Below are positions 1 through 7,630 of a stretch of DNA of 32,092 nt, one piece after another. The notes beneath the pieces were generated by a model. That model made no database searches. It saw only the letters and a program-made list of their open reading frames with translations, and was not told where the DNA came from. Location of the stretch: positions 1 to 32,092 of the forward strand of contig CASEIX010000030.1 in assembly GCA_949288095.1 (NCBI GenBank), read 5' to 3'. The translations under genes and the position numbers were made by a program. How positions within the stretch are numbered: position 1 is the stretch's first letter; every line of letters begins with the position of its first letter. This DNA comes from an uncultured Eubacteriales bacterium. GTDB taxonomy: Bacteria > Bacillota > Clostridia > TANB77 > CAG-508.

Positions 1-287
1 ACATCACCATATGTACAACCTTTTAAAGCCTTTTTTAATTCATATTTTTTATTTTTTCTTCTTTTTAACTCTTCTTCTGAAAGACCTATATCATACAAAT
101 TGACCTTTGTTATTTCATCTAATCTTCTCTTGATAAAAGCTTTCATTACATCTAATGTATAAGTTTTATCATCTATATTAAGTGTGTTTTCTACTTCTTC
201 AGTCTTTTTCTTCTTTAATGTATAGTAGATTGCAAATATGGCAATTCCTAAAACCACTAAAATTAGTACAATATTTGTTATTGTCAT
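1..287 (-). CDS. CpaF/TadA-type secretion ATPase, N-terminal part only
   Basis: The reading frame starts at the ATG at 287-285 and runs off the left edge after 95 codons without a stop. An AGGAGA ribosome site lies just upstream (about 296-301). The N-terminus is one hydrophobic segment (about residues 4-22) followed by a KKKK stop-transfer. A charged region follows, containing LKGCTYGD, which resembles the segment ahead of the nucleotide-binding core in clostridial CpaF/TadA ATPases. That core lies outside the window, so no Walker motif is visible. It is the last visible gene of the leftward operon with the CpaB-like and ParA/MinD-like genes, and this context is the main reason for the call. 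Such ATPases power Tad/Flp pilus assembly at the inner face of the membrane. An N-terminal membrane anchor is unusual for this family. Confidence 0.6.
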   Translation of the reverse strand, partial: MTITNIVLILVVLGIAIFAIYYTLKKKKTEEVENTLNIDDKTYTLDVMKAFIKRRLDEITKVNLYDIGLSEEELKRRKNKKYELKKALKGCTYGD

Positions 288-305
288 TATAAGGTCTCCT
301 TTCTT

Positions 306-1145
306 TTATATCTTCATTTGCAAATCTTGTAATCGGTATACTATATTTTCAGAAGCTCTTTTGATTTCCTCTATAAAAAATGCATTTCTATCTTCTGGAT
401 CTAAGTTTTTTCTAAATCTTAAAAATAAATCTGGTACACCTGCTTCTTCTGTCGCTTCAAAAAATAGTGTATTATATGGTATTGTTAATACTTGATTTTT
501 TTCTCCTAAATATCTTGATATATTTTTAGAATTATATTTAGAATATTTATCATATCTTCCTATTAATATTAACGCTTTTTTAGAAGCTAATAATTGATTC
601 TTTTCCTTTAATTCTTTAAATTTATTAATACTTTTCAATCTTTGTGACATATTAATCACAATAATATCTGAATCATGTATAATTGTTTTTCTTGTTTCTT
701 CATCTACATTTTCATCTAAGTCAACAAACACTAAATCATAATATTGATTAGCTGCTTTTATAATGCTAGGATACATTGTTTCAATAACAGTTCCATCACT
801 TGGTGGAATTTCACATCCAAGTAATATTTCAAATCTATCTTTAAATACAACCTTTGTATAATTGGTAATGATATCTGGTGATATTTTATTACTTCTGATA
901 ACTCTCGCTAATCCTTCTACGCCATTTTCCACTTCCAGAGCTGCATTGGGTCCAAAAATCCCAAGATTTCTCTTTTTCTTTTTTTCTTCCCAGAAGCAAC
1001 TTTTTAATGCATCTTCACGATTTGTTGTTGAAACAACTAGTATTCTATAATTATGTTCTATTGCCATATATGTAGCAATTGCAGCAATTGACATAGTTTT
1101 TCCCGTTTGCTCTATGCTACTATTATAAAATGTTACAATTGACAT
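306..1145 (-). CDS. ParA/MinD-like (CpaE-like) P-loop protein
   Basis: A 279-residue protein with a Rossmann-like start (MSIVTFYNSS), an altered P-loop (IEQTGKT in place of the usual KGGxGKT), the strand RILVVSTT, and a hydrophobic strand ending LVFVDLDEN that fits Walker B. The GKT end of the P-loop is kept but the deviant lysine and glycines before it are not, so nucleotide binding may be weakened. CpaE-like proteins localise Tad pilus machinery, and the neighbouring CpaB-like and CpaF-like genes support that role. Three bases separate it from the paralogous upstream gene and 18 bases from the downstream ATPase, so the genes are co-transcribed. A general ParA-like ATPase is the alternative. 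Confidence 0.6.
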   Translation of the reverse strand: MSIVTFYNSSIEQTGKTMSIAAIATYMAIEHNYRILVVSTTNREDALKSCFWEEKKKKRNLGIFGPNAALEVENGVEGLARVIRSNKISPDIITNYTKVVFKDRFEILLGCEIPPSDGTVIETMYPSIIKAANQYYDLVFVDLDENVDEETRKTIIHDSDIIVINMSQRLKSINKFKELKEKNQLLASKKALILIGRYDKYSKYNSKNISRYLGEKNQVLTIPYNTLFFEATEEAGVPDLFLRFRKNLDPEDRNAFFIEEIKRASENIVYRLQDLQMKI

Positions 1146-1148
1146 GTT

Positions 1149-1850
1149 TTATACTCCTCTTTCTATAATTTTAACAGCCCTTCTTATTTGATTTTCACTT
1201 GTATCATTTAAAATTTCACTAACAATATAAATCAAACTATCTTTGTATTGTGTACTTAATTTTTTAAATTTTATCTTTGCTACTCTTTGATTTTCTGCTA
1301 ATACTGACCAATCTCCATTTTCAATTGGAAAATAAATTCTATATTCATTCCACATCACTTTATATCCTAAAGATAAGAAATTTAAATAATCATCTTCTTC
1401 TTTCAAAATTTCTTTTGCAAATAATATCTTTGTTAATGCAATTGGTGCTTTTAAATTACTTAGCACTTCTAATCCTCTTTTTAATGAATATAAATCAAAT
1501 GCTGTAACAAAATAATTCTTAACCTCTGTACTAGCTAAGCCAAATCTTTCGATTGCTTCTGAATCATCCACATCAAATAACATAATATCATAAGGTAAAG
1601 GTTCTTTTTCAGAAACTCCTAAATAACTTTTTATACCTGCTTCATCCTTAAATCCTACGGCTACATCTATATCTTCAAAGTTTGTTATATATGTAATTGT
1701 AGGATTTATAACTGGTACAACATATTTTGCTTTTTGAGTTAATGTTGAATCTACTACAATTACTTTTTTCTTCATTGTTGTCAAAATCTTAGCAATATTT
1801 AGTATTAAATCTGTTTTGTCATACGTTCCTATAAATCCTACTTTTTTCAT
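1149..1850 (-). CDS. CpaE/ParA-like protein with degenerate P-loop
   Basis: A 233-residue protein beginning MKKVGFIGTYDKTDLILNIA. The first strand and loop sit where a P-loop belongs, but the glycines are lost (GTYDKTD). The strand KVIVVDST and the Walker-B-like IMLFDVDD are still recognisable. The fold is therefore probably ParA/MinD-like, while ATP hydrolysis is unlikely. It lies between the CpaB-like and the second ParA-like gene in one tight operon. With its neighbour it may form a heteromer in which only one partner binds nucleotide; that is inference. No characterised close relative is recognised. Confidence 0.5.
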   Translation of the reverse strand: MKKVGFIGTYDKTDLILNIAKILTTMKKKVIVVDSTLTQKAKYVVPVINPTITYITNFEDIDVAVGFKDEAGIKSYLGVSEKEPLPYDIMLFDVDDSEAIERFGLASTEVKNYFVTAFDLYSLKRGLEVLSNLKAPIALTKILFAKEILKEEDDYLNFLSLGYKVMWNEYRIYFPIENGDWSVLAENQRVAKIKFKKLSTQYKDSLIYIVSEILNDTSENQIRRAVKIIERGV

Positions 1851-1866
1851 ATTGATTTCCTTTCTT

Positions 1867-2829
1867 TTAATTTGTTGTGGTTGTGGTTGTTGTTGCTGCT
1901 GCCGCTGCTGATAATCCTTCTAAGTATTCTTGTCTTGTTGTTATAGAATTATTAATACTTTCTTCCATATTTGATTCAAAATTCGTTTGTGATTGATCTG
2001 GGTCTTCATTAATTGTTGCGTCAATAACATTCGTTCTTTGTTCAGCTTGTGTTTGTACTCCTGATGAATCTGTTGCATTATATCTGTTCCATAAAGCATT
2101 TCTTGCTTCTTCTACAATATTTGGATTTCCATTGATTAATTGTAGTACATCATAACTTACTGGATATGTTGGTGTTGAAGCTTCTTGTATTCCTGGTTCT
2201 GTATATTTATTTACATATAATTTAGCTCCATTAGTTTTAAATGCATCAACAATTGCATTACTTAACATATTAATTTCATCTTCACTTAATTCTATAGATA
2301 TCGTATCTGTTGAATCTACTCCAGAAATATTTGGTATTTCCACTCTTTTTTTAGATACAACAATATAATCTGTTCCACTAGGCATTTGTAAACGAATATC
2401 TACATAGTCACCTGTTACTAAATCAGATGGTAATATAAACATATTATATTCTTGTTTTCTTACGTCATTTCCTGTTACAGTTTCGTCAATATATATCATT
2501 TCTTTTGATAAAACTGTTCCTCTTGTCATAGCAATTTTAGCTACCATATTTGTTCCTAAATCTGATGGTGTAAGATAATCTGTTGGTGCTGTTGCATTTG
2601 TTACTTGTGTGATTGTAAAATCTGCTTCTGTAACTTCATCTCCTGAGTCTACATCTTTATTTAATGTATATACTGTAACATAAGATGCCTCTAGTTCTTG
2701 TTCTTCCTTTTTCATATTAGTTAATTGCAATATTAGAAATGCAATAATTGCCCCTGTGATAATTAACATTAATAACATTCCTAATAAAAATGAATTTCTT
2801 GCTTTTCTTTGCATTGGATTTGTTGCCAT
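1867..2829 (-). CDS. CpaB-like SAF-domain membrane protein
   Basis: A 320-residue protein with a short basic cytoplasmic start (MATNPMQRKARNS), one membrane segment at about residues 14-36, and an extracytoplasmic region. At about 52-115 it has the SAF/CpaB pattern: VYTLNKDVDSGDEVTEADF, then a later TRGTVLSKEMI. In Tad pilus systems CpaB sits in the envelope near the secretin or pore. In a Gram-positive it more likely acts as a membrane-anchored extracellular assembly factor. The C-terminus is a low-complexity Ala/Thr run, encoded by GCN and ACN triplet repeats at about 1870-1912. It is the first gene after the operon promoter, with a strong AGGGAGGA ribosome site. Confidence 0.65.
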   Translation of the reverse strand: MATNPMQRKARNSFLLGMLLMLIITGAIIAFLILQLTNMKKEEQELEASYVTVYTLNKDVDSGDEVTEADFTITQVTNATAPTDYLTPSDLGTNMVAKIAMTRGTVLSKEMIYIDETVTGNDVRKQEYNMFILPSDLVTGDYVDIRLQMPSGTDYIVVSKKRVEIPNISGVDSTDTISIELSEDEINMLSNAIVDAFKTNGAKLYVNKYTEPGIQEASTPTYPVSYDVLQLINGNPNIVEEARNALWNRYNATDSSGVQTQAEQRTNVIDATINEDPDQSQTNFESNMEESINNSITTRQEYLEGLSAAAAATTTTTTTN

Positions 2830-2889
2830 TACAAATTCCTCCCTTTATATTTATTTTTATTTATTTTTTTACAAATTTCTATCTATTTT

Positions 2890-2918
2890 ATTTTAACGCA
2901 TCTATGTTTTAAAATCAA
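2890..2918 (-). promoter_or_regulatory. Sigma-A-type promoter of the Tad-like operon
   Basis: Read on the minus strand: TTGATT (2918-2913), a 17-base spacer, and TAAAAT (2895-2890). It lies about 60 bases upstream of the CpaB-like start. This is seen in sequence only. Confidence 0.5.
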
Positions 2919-2951
2919 TGAAATCACTTCGTGTCATAAAAAATTAATACA

Positions 2952-2978
2952 GCTGTAATATTTTTGTAATATTACAGC
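2952..2978 (-). terminator. Terminator of the HAD phosphatase gene, overlapping its stop codon
   Basis: Perfect 11-bp stem, GCTGTAATATT (2952-2962) with AATATTACAGC (2968-2978), and a 5-base loop. On the minus strand it is followed by a U-rich run after the stem. The stop codon of the HAD gene (2972-2974) lies inside the stem. Confidence 0.65.
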
Positions 2979-3844
2979 ACATATCTTTCTAGAATCTTTG
3001 CTACACCATCATTATCATTGGTATCTGTTATTTCTTTTGCCACCTCTATAATTTCTGGTGTACTACCTTTCATCGCTACTCCTAAACCTGCATTTTCTAT
3101 CATTTTTTTATCATTTATATTATCTCCAATAGCAATGATTTCTTCCTCTTTTATTTCTAGTTTTTCCATTAAAAATTTGATTGCATTCCATTTATTTACA
3201 TCACTTGCTGAAATTTCTGTATAGAAATATTCTACTGGTACTTCTTCTGTTCCCTGTTGAATCATCTTTTTAGACATATGAGAAATGTCTAATACATCTA
3301 TCCCATTAATTTCTCTTACTTTTTTGATAATGGAATGGAATATGCTATCATTTTCATCACAAATCGTTATTTTTAGAATTTTTTCTTTCTCTATATTTTT
3401 TACATATTCATACATATTTTCGACAATACTAATATTGGTTCTTTTACTTTCTTCCTTTTTTAAATTCTCTTTGTAATAATATAATACATTAAATTTTAAA
3501 TTTGTTGTTAAAATCATTTTATCTGTATATACATTATATGCTATACTATTTTCTTCACATATTTTGATGATTTCTAATACTTTTTCTTTTTTTATATAAT
3601 TTTCGTATATGATTTCATTTTTTTGAATATCATATACTAAAGCTCCATTTCCAGCGATAAAATATCCTTTTATTCCCAATTCTTCTGTTATTGTTTTTAT
3701 AGAATCTGTTGGTCTTCCAGAAGCTAATACGATTTGTACTCCTTTTTCTATACATTTTTGTACAATTTCTTTTGTTTTTTCACTAATTTCACCATAATGA
3801 TTTAGCATAGTTCCATCTAAATCTACTGCAATTAACTTATACAT
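2972..3844 (-). CDS. Cof-type HAD-IIB family phosphatase
   Basis: A 290-residue protein of the usual length for Cof/YxeH/YwpJ-type haloacid dehalogenase phosphatases. HAD motif I is DLDGTML at residues 8-14, with the nucleophile and the +2 acid Asp. Motif II is the Ser/Thr in LASGRPT near 42. Motif IV is GDNINDKKMI near 240-250, with the Mg-binding aspartates. The cap is type C2B. These soluble enzymes dephosphorylate sugar phosphates, flavin or pyridoxal phosphates; the substrate cannot be read from sequence. It has its own promoter and terminator, so it is a single-gene unit. The start is supported by an AGGAGG site just upstream. Confidence 0.88.
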   Translation of the reverse strand: MYKLIAVDLDGTMLNHYGEISEKTKEIVQKCIEKGVQIVLASGRPTDSIKTITEELGIKGYFIAGNGALVYDIQKNEIIYENYIKKEKVLEIIKICEENSIAYNVYTDKMILTTNLKFNVLYYYKENLKKEESKRTNISIVENMYEYVKNIEKEKILKITICDENDSIFHSIIKKVREINGIDVLDISHMSKKMIQQGTEEVPVEYFYTEISASDVNKWNAIKFLMEKLEIKEEEIIAIGDNINDKKMIENAGLGVAMKGSTPEIIEVAKEITDTNDNDGVAKILERYVL

Positions 3845-3868
3845 ATATTCCTCCTTTGTTTACTTTTT

Positions 3869-3898
3869 ATTATATATTTATTTAAAATTCGATGTCAA
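3869..3898 (-). promoter_or_regulatory. Promoter of the HAD phosphatase gene
   Basis: On the minus strand: consensus TTGACA (3898-3893), an 18-base spacer and consensus TATAAT (3874-3869), 25 bases upstream of the start codon. Confidence 0.7.
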
Positions 3899-4015
3899 TA
3901 TTTATTTTTTTATTTGAAAAAATTTCCTGTTTATTTTTTGTAATATTGTAAATCCTAGTATTAGAAAAAGCAATCGTTTTTTCTAATAAGTATATATACT
4001 GGAGGTGAATAAACA

Positions 4016-4213
4016 ATGGCAAATAACAGTAATAAAAAATTAGTTCCAGAAGCAATGAGCGCTTTAGATAAATTTAAATATGAAGTAGCTAGCGAAGTTG
4101 GTGTTAATTTAAAAGACGGATATAATGGTGATATATCAGCTAAAGATGCTGGTAAAATAGGTGGTAACATGGTTAGAAAAATGATTCAACAAGCTGAACA
4201 ACAAATGAAATAG
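4016..4213 (+). CDS. Alpha/beta-type small acid-soluble spore protein
   Basis: A 65-residue protein with the family signature. It has LDKFKYEVASEVGV (about residues 19-32), containing the E-V-A-S-E region cut by the spore protease GPR. The DNA-binding C-terminal half is GYNGDISAKDAGKIGGNMV followed by RKMI. These proteins coat spore DNA in the forespore core and protect it from UV and heat, then supply amino acids during germination. A strong GGAGGT site lies at 4001-4006. Transcription by sigma-G would be expected, but I could not find a convincing sigma-G promoter upstream. It is the only plus-strand gene in its neighbourhood and converges on the GtrII-like gene. Confidence 0.95.
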   Translation: MANNSNKKLVPEAMSALDKFKYEVASEVGVNLKDGYNGDISAKDAGKIGGNMVRKMIQQAEQQMK

Positions 4214-4227
4214 TTGTTTTACACCTT

Positions 4228-4248
4228 TAATATACGAATAGTATATTA
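4228..4248 (+). other. Small inverted repeat after the spore protein gene
   Basis: TAATATAC (4228-4235) pairs with GTATATTA (4241-4248) around a 5-base loop. It lies in the 3' untranslated part of the spore protein transcript, upstream of the main terminator. Its function is unknown; it may stabilise the mRNA end. Confidence 0.3.
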
Positions 4249-4301
4249 GCTTAAGGGCAGAAAGTTAAATTTTGTTTTTATATATTTATTTTTAAATACA
4301 T

Positions 4302-4332
4302 AAAGGCAGGATTTGATTTCCTGCCTTTTATT
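4302..4332. terminator. Bidirectional terminator between convergent genes
   Basis: A 10-bp stem, AAAGGCAGGA (4302-4311) with TCCTGCCTTT (4319-4328), and a 7-base loop. T-rich sequence follows on the plus side. It can serve both the spore protein gene and the oppositely oriented GtrII-like gene. Confidence 0.75.
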
Positions 4333-4400
4333 TCATTAATGCATACTTTTTTATTATATAGAAAAATCTAGCTCTTATCTTAACTCTATTTAAGATTTTC

Positions 4401-5858
4401 TTATAAATCAACCAAAATATACAACACATCTCCAATATTCTTAAATTGAAGTTCTTGCTCACTTGGATTTTCAAAATATGTATTTTCTAATTCATCTGTA
4501 AAGTCTTGAACACTTGTCAACTTTCTTCCTGTATAATATTCATGTAAAATCACAGAATACAAACCTTTCAAATAAGTGGATTGTTCAAAAACCAATCTAC
4601 CATATTCTACATTTTTTTGATCATTGAAAGCATATCTGATTCCTATTTTATGTATTTCAATTCCTTGTTTTTCTAACTCTACAATTTTATTTTCAATTTT
4701 TTCAGAGAAAGCTTTATCAATTTGATTTCCTAGCTTGTATTCATATGTACTATTCACAATAGAAATGATTGTTATCACAAAATATATTGTTGTTATACAA
4801 ACAATTATTTTTTCAAACCAATTCATTTTCTCTTTTTCAAAATTTGTACAATATATATATGTCAGCATTGCACTAATAACTTGTCCTAGCACCAAACTTA
4901 CTCTAGCAGCTCCCCAAAGGAGTTGAATTGGAAACATAATGAATAATGCCCCCACAAATGACATAAACAAAAACAATACATTGATAGCAAATTGGATTTT
5001 CTTTTTTCTTATTCCAACAATCGTAGATATACATATAATCAAAAGTGATATTCCTATCCATACATATGGTGGAAACATATAAAATGAATAAAAAATAATC
5101 CTGTTCATACTCATTAAATTTTCTTGTAGGTATTCACCCACTTCAATTTCTGTCACTCGATTTGTCATTTCCATGTTTGTTATCATTGGTACAAAATTTA
5201 CAATAGCAACACTTAATAAACTTGCTATTATAATAGAAATTGCACATGGTAAAATTCTTTTAAAATATTCTTTGTTAATGTTTTTATTTTCTAATAAAGT
5301 TATCAATATGGCTGTTGCTACATATACAGGTATCGTTCCTTGGTAACATATAACACCTAATATGGTTAGTAAAAATCCCATTTTATTCTTTTTTTCTATA
5401 ATTATTTTTTTGATTGCGATAATAAATAATAATATACTAGTTGCAATGATAAAACTATCTATAAATTTCAAAATATCTACAATGAGAAAATTAAAAATAA
5501 CTGTATAACTAAGCATAAAAGCAATGATTTTATGCTGTGGCTTTTCTAATTGTTTATATCTTTCAATAAGATGATATATTTGCACAACACATACTGATAA
5601 AATGGCAATTGCTATTATAATATTAATAATATACATGACTATCATTTCTGGATTAATCAAGCCTACAATTACAAATATCAAAGCAGAAAATAGTCTTCCA
5701 TCTCTTATATATGCATCTTTTGTCGCATAGTTTATATACCCTTGTGAATGTATTCTAAGTGTGTCTATCGAATAATACCCCGTAACAAAAAAACACAAAA
5801 TGACTAGAGATAAAATCATTGTAATAATAAATAGTATTATATTTTTCTTTTGCTTCAT
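4401..5858 (-). CDS. Polytopic membrane protein, GtrII-like glucosyltransferase candidate
   Basis: A 485-residue protein with about eleven hydrophobic segments. The first extracytoplasmic loop contains YSIDTLRIHSQGY and then DAYIRDGRLFSAL. The acidic residues and D-G-R motif after the first membrane segment are the pattern of GtrII-type (PF14264) and related GT-C glucosyltransferases. These use polyprenyl-phosphate-linked glucose to decorate surface polysaccharides. The C-terminal part (about 385-485) is a soluble domain. It has no partner genes (GtrA/GtrB-like) nearby, so the donor pathway is not shown. The spore protein gene converges on it. Family assignment rests on topology and the DGR motif and is moderate; an uncharacterised membrane protein is the alternative. 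Confidence 0.55.
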   Translation of the reverse strand: MKQKKNIILFIITMILSLVILCFFVTGYYSIDTLRIHSQGYINYATKDAYIRDGRLFSALIFVIVGLINPEMIVMYIINIIIAIAILSVCVVQIYHLIERYKQLEKPQHKIIAFMLSYTVIFNFLIVDILKFIDSFIIATSILLFIIAIKKIIIEKKNKMGFLLTILGVICYQGTIPVYVATAILITLLENKNINKEYFKRILPCAISIIIASLLSVAIVNFVPMITNMEMTNRVTEIEVGEYLQENLMSMNRIIFYSFYMFPPYVWIGISLLIICISTIVGIRKKKIQFAINVLFLFMSFVGALFIMFPIQLLWGAARVSLVLGQVISAMLTYIYCTNFEKEKMNWFEKIIVCITTIYFVITIISIVNSTYEYKLGNQIDKAFSEKIENKIVELEKQGIEIHKIGIRYAFNDQKNVEYGRLVFEQSTYLKGLYSVILHEYYTGRKLTSVQDFTDELENTYFENPSEQELQFKNIGDVLYILVDL

Positions 5859-5896
5859 TTTTAGTACCTCTTATAAAATGATTAAATTACTAAATA

Positions 5897-5967
5897 AGGG
5901 TGTCATAAAATAGGAATTTAAAAATCAAAAATGTTTTTGTTTTTTGGATTCCATTTTAGAACACCCT
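5897..5967. repeat. 71-bp imperfect palindrome with AGGGTGT ends
   Basis: The ends are AGGGTGT (5897-5903) and ACACCCT (5961-5967). Inside, a second matched block pairs AAAATAGGAAT with ATTCCATTTTA. It starts nine bases beyond the HPF stop codon. It could act as the HPF transcript end, but no clear U-run follows on the minus strand. The transposon-like ends suggest a small MITE. It differs in sequence from the GGGAC family elsewhere in the window. Confidence 0.5.
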
Positions 5968-5975
5968 CTCATCCA

Positions 5976-6503
5976 CTATGCTTCTGGTTCTACTAAACCA
6001 TAATTTTTACCATCTTTTAATTTATGTATAACATTTACTTTTCCTGTTTCTACATTAATAAATGTTAAGAAATTATGTGTTGGTTTTTCTTGTAATTTTA
6101 GCATAGCATCTTCTGGTAACATTGGTTTAATTTCATAATATGAAGTTTTTATAATTTCATTTGTTACATCAGAAACTTTGTCTTCTGATAAATCCATTGT
6201 TTTAATACTACCTTCTCTTAGCATTTTTTCTTTTTTGGTTTTTACTTTTCTGATTTGGCCTTCTAATATATCTATATCTTTATCAATAGATGCATACATA
6301 TCTTTATCTTCTGTTACTGCTCTATATTTTTCTCCTCCTGCTAATACGCATATTTCTGCTATTTGTTCATTTTTTTCTGTTCTTAAAGTAACATCTGCTT
6401 CTGCATCTTCAAAATATTTATCAATTCTGTCTAATTTTTTTTCAACATAATCGTTTATTGCTTCTGTTATCTTTAGTTCCTTTCCTATTATTTTTATTTT
6501 CAT
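5976..6503 (-). CDS. hpf: Long-form ribosome hibernation promoting factor
   Basis: A 175-residue protein, the length of long HPF (YvyD type). The N-terminal domain (about 1-105) has the beta-alpha-beta-beta-beta-alpha pattern (MKIKIIGKELKITEAINDYV). The C-terminal domain (about 120-175) contains YYEIKPMLPEDAMLKL and HNFLTFINVETGKVNVIHKL, which mediates 100S ribosome dimerisation. It binds 30S subunits in stationary phase or stress. The frame is open eight codons further upstream, but I chose the ATG at 6503 because a GGGAG site sits 8 bases before it and the family begins here. It is transcribed alone from the promoter at 6553-6581. Confidence 0.92.
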   Translation of the reverse strand: MKIKIIGKELKITEAINDYVEKKLDRIDKYFEDAEADVTLRTEKNEQIAEICVLAGGEKYRAVTEDKDMYASIDKDIDILEGQIRKVKTKKEKMLREGSIKTMDLSEDKVSDVTNEIIKTSYYEIKPMLPEDAMLKLQEKPTHNFLTFINVETGKVNVIHKLKDGKNYGLVEPEA

Positions 6504-6552
6504 AAAAATCGCTCCCTTCTCTTTCATGTTTTCTTATTTATGTTATATGTTT

Positions 6553-6581
6553 ATTATATATGTTATTTTTCTTTTTTTCAA
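6553..6581 (-). promoter_or_regulatory. Promoter of hpf
   Basis: On the minus strand: TTGAAA (6581-6576), a 17-base spacer and TATAAT (6558-6553). It begins 5 bases after the recO stop codon, so hpf is a separate unit from the era-recO operon. Confidence 0.65.
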
Positions 6582-6586
6582 CCTAT

Positions 6587-7315
6587 TTAAAAAATTTCTT
6601 CCACCTTATATTCTCTTTCCATTTTCTCATTAAAATATATTCTAGTAATTAATTTAAATTCCTCTAAAGCTTCATTTTTTAAATCAAATGAAAATACTTT
6701 TTTAGCTGGAGCTGTTATGGTATATTTGATTGCATTTTTTGTGCTTTCTGACATATATATAGAAGATTTATCTTGTTTACTACAAGGTTCGCACTTAAAC
6801 CCATTATCTCGTATACTAAAATAAGATAACTGTTCTTTTTCTCTACAACTTACACAAGCCATTACTCTAGGCATAAATCCTAATATAGATAATAGCCTTA
6901 GCTTAAAAATACTAACAATTAAATCTTTGTCTTTATCTGTTTCTGATAACATATATAAAGTATTTAAATATAATTGCAATATATTATAACAATTTTCATT
7001 TTCGTCAGTCACATCTTGTATGATTTTATTAATATGTATTGCATATTTTAATTTATCTAAATCTGTTCGTAAATTATAAAACATTTCTATCGTTTCACAT
7101 GAATTCATATGATATGTACTTGTCCCTTGATATAATAAATATTCCCCAAAACAGAACAACTGGGTTCCTGCTAAAAGAGCACTTTTGGGTCTTCTAGCTC
7201 CTTTAGCAGAACAAGATATTTTTCCAAAATTAGGTGTTAAAATCGTGAGCATCTTATCATAGTCCCCCATATTGTTTTCAGATAATATAATTCCTTTCAC
7301 CTTTACTGTTGCCAT
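6587..7315 (-). CDS. recO: DNA repair protein RecO
   Basis: A 242-residue protein of normal RecO length. It has an N-terminal OB fold (MATVKVKGIILSENNMGDYD, with the typical KxxAxGARRPKS region near 40-50), an alpha-helical middle, and a zinc-finger pattern, CVSC and CEPC, at about 153-180. RecO loads RecA onto SSB-coated single-stranded DNA in the RecFOR pathway. I chose the ATG at 7315 because a GAGGG site lies 7 bases upstream; the frame extends to a TTG at 7336 without a better site. It is the third gene of era-yqzL-recO, an order known from Bacillus and many Clostridia. Confidence 0.93.
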   Translation of the reverse strand: MATVKVKGIILSENNMGDYDKMLTILTPNFGKISCSAKGARRPKSALLAGTQLFCFGEYLLYQGTSTYHMNSCETIEMFYNLRTDLDKLKYAIHINKIIQDVTDENENCYNILQLYLNTLYMLSETDKDKDLIVSIFKLRLLSILGFMPRVMACVSCREKEQLSYFSIRDNGFKCEPCSKQDKSSIYMSESTKNAIKYTITAPAKKVFSFDLKNEALEEFKLITRIYFNEKMEREYKVEEIF

Positions 7316-7379
7316 TTTAATTCCCTCTAAATTCAATTTTATTGTATAGAAAATTATTTCTGGTTAAGAAAACCTTTTC

Positions 7380-7562
7380 TTATAATTCTTCTTTCGATTC
7401 AAAATTTTCTTTATCTTTAAATTTTTCTTCTATATTCTCGTTTGGATTATTAATATCATTTTTTTCTATTTTCTCTTCTATATTTTCTATCTGTTTTAAT
7501 TCCAAATACGTATTAATATCTCCTGTGTTCTTAAAAGCCTCCCATGCAATCTTTTTTATCAT
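7380..7562 (-). CDS. yqzL: YqzL-like small protein
   Basis: A 60-residue protein starting MIKKIAWEAFKNTGDINTYL, which matches the YqzL pattern (hydrophobic-W-x-x-F-x-x-T-G-x-x-x-x-Y-L). The rest is a charged Glu/Lys/Asn tail. It lies between era and recO, exactly where yqzL lies in Bacillus. A GGAGAT site precedes the ATG by 8 bases. Its molecular role is not known to me. The acidic tail (about 25-60) is longer than in short YqzL proteins. Confidence 0.8.
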   Translation of the reverse strand: MIKKIAWEAFKNTGDINTYLELKQIENIEEKIEKNDINNPNENIEEKFKDKENFESKEEL

Positions 7563-7630
7563 AAGCTATCATCTCCATTTTTTAGTTTTCATTATTATCT
7601 TTTGCAATTTTTATTTTATTATGCAACATC

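Noticed and set aside
3901..4000. Sigma-G promoter for the spore protein gene.
   Set aside because: I looked for a TGAATA / CATxxTA pair at the right spacing and found none good enough to report.
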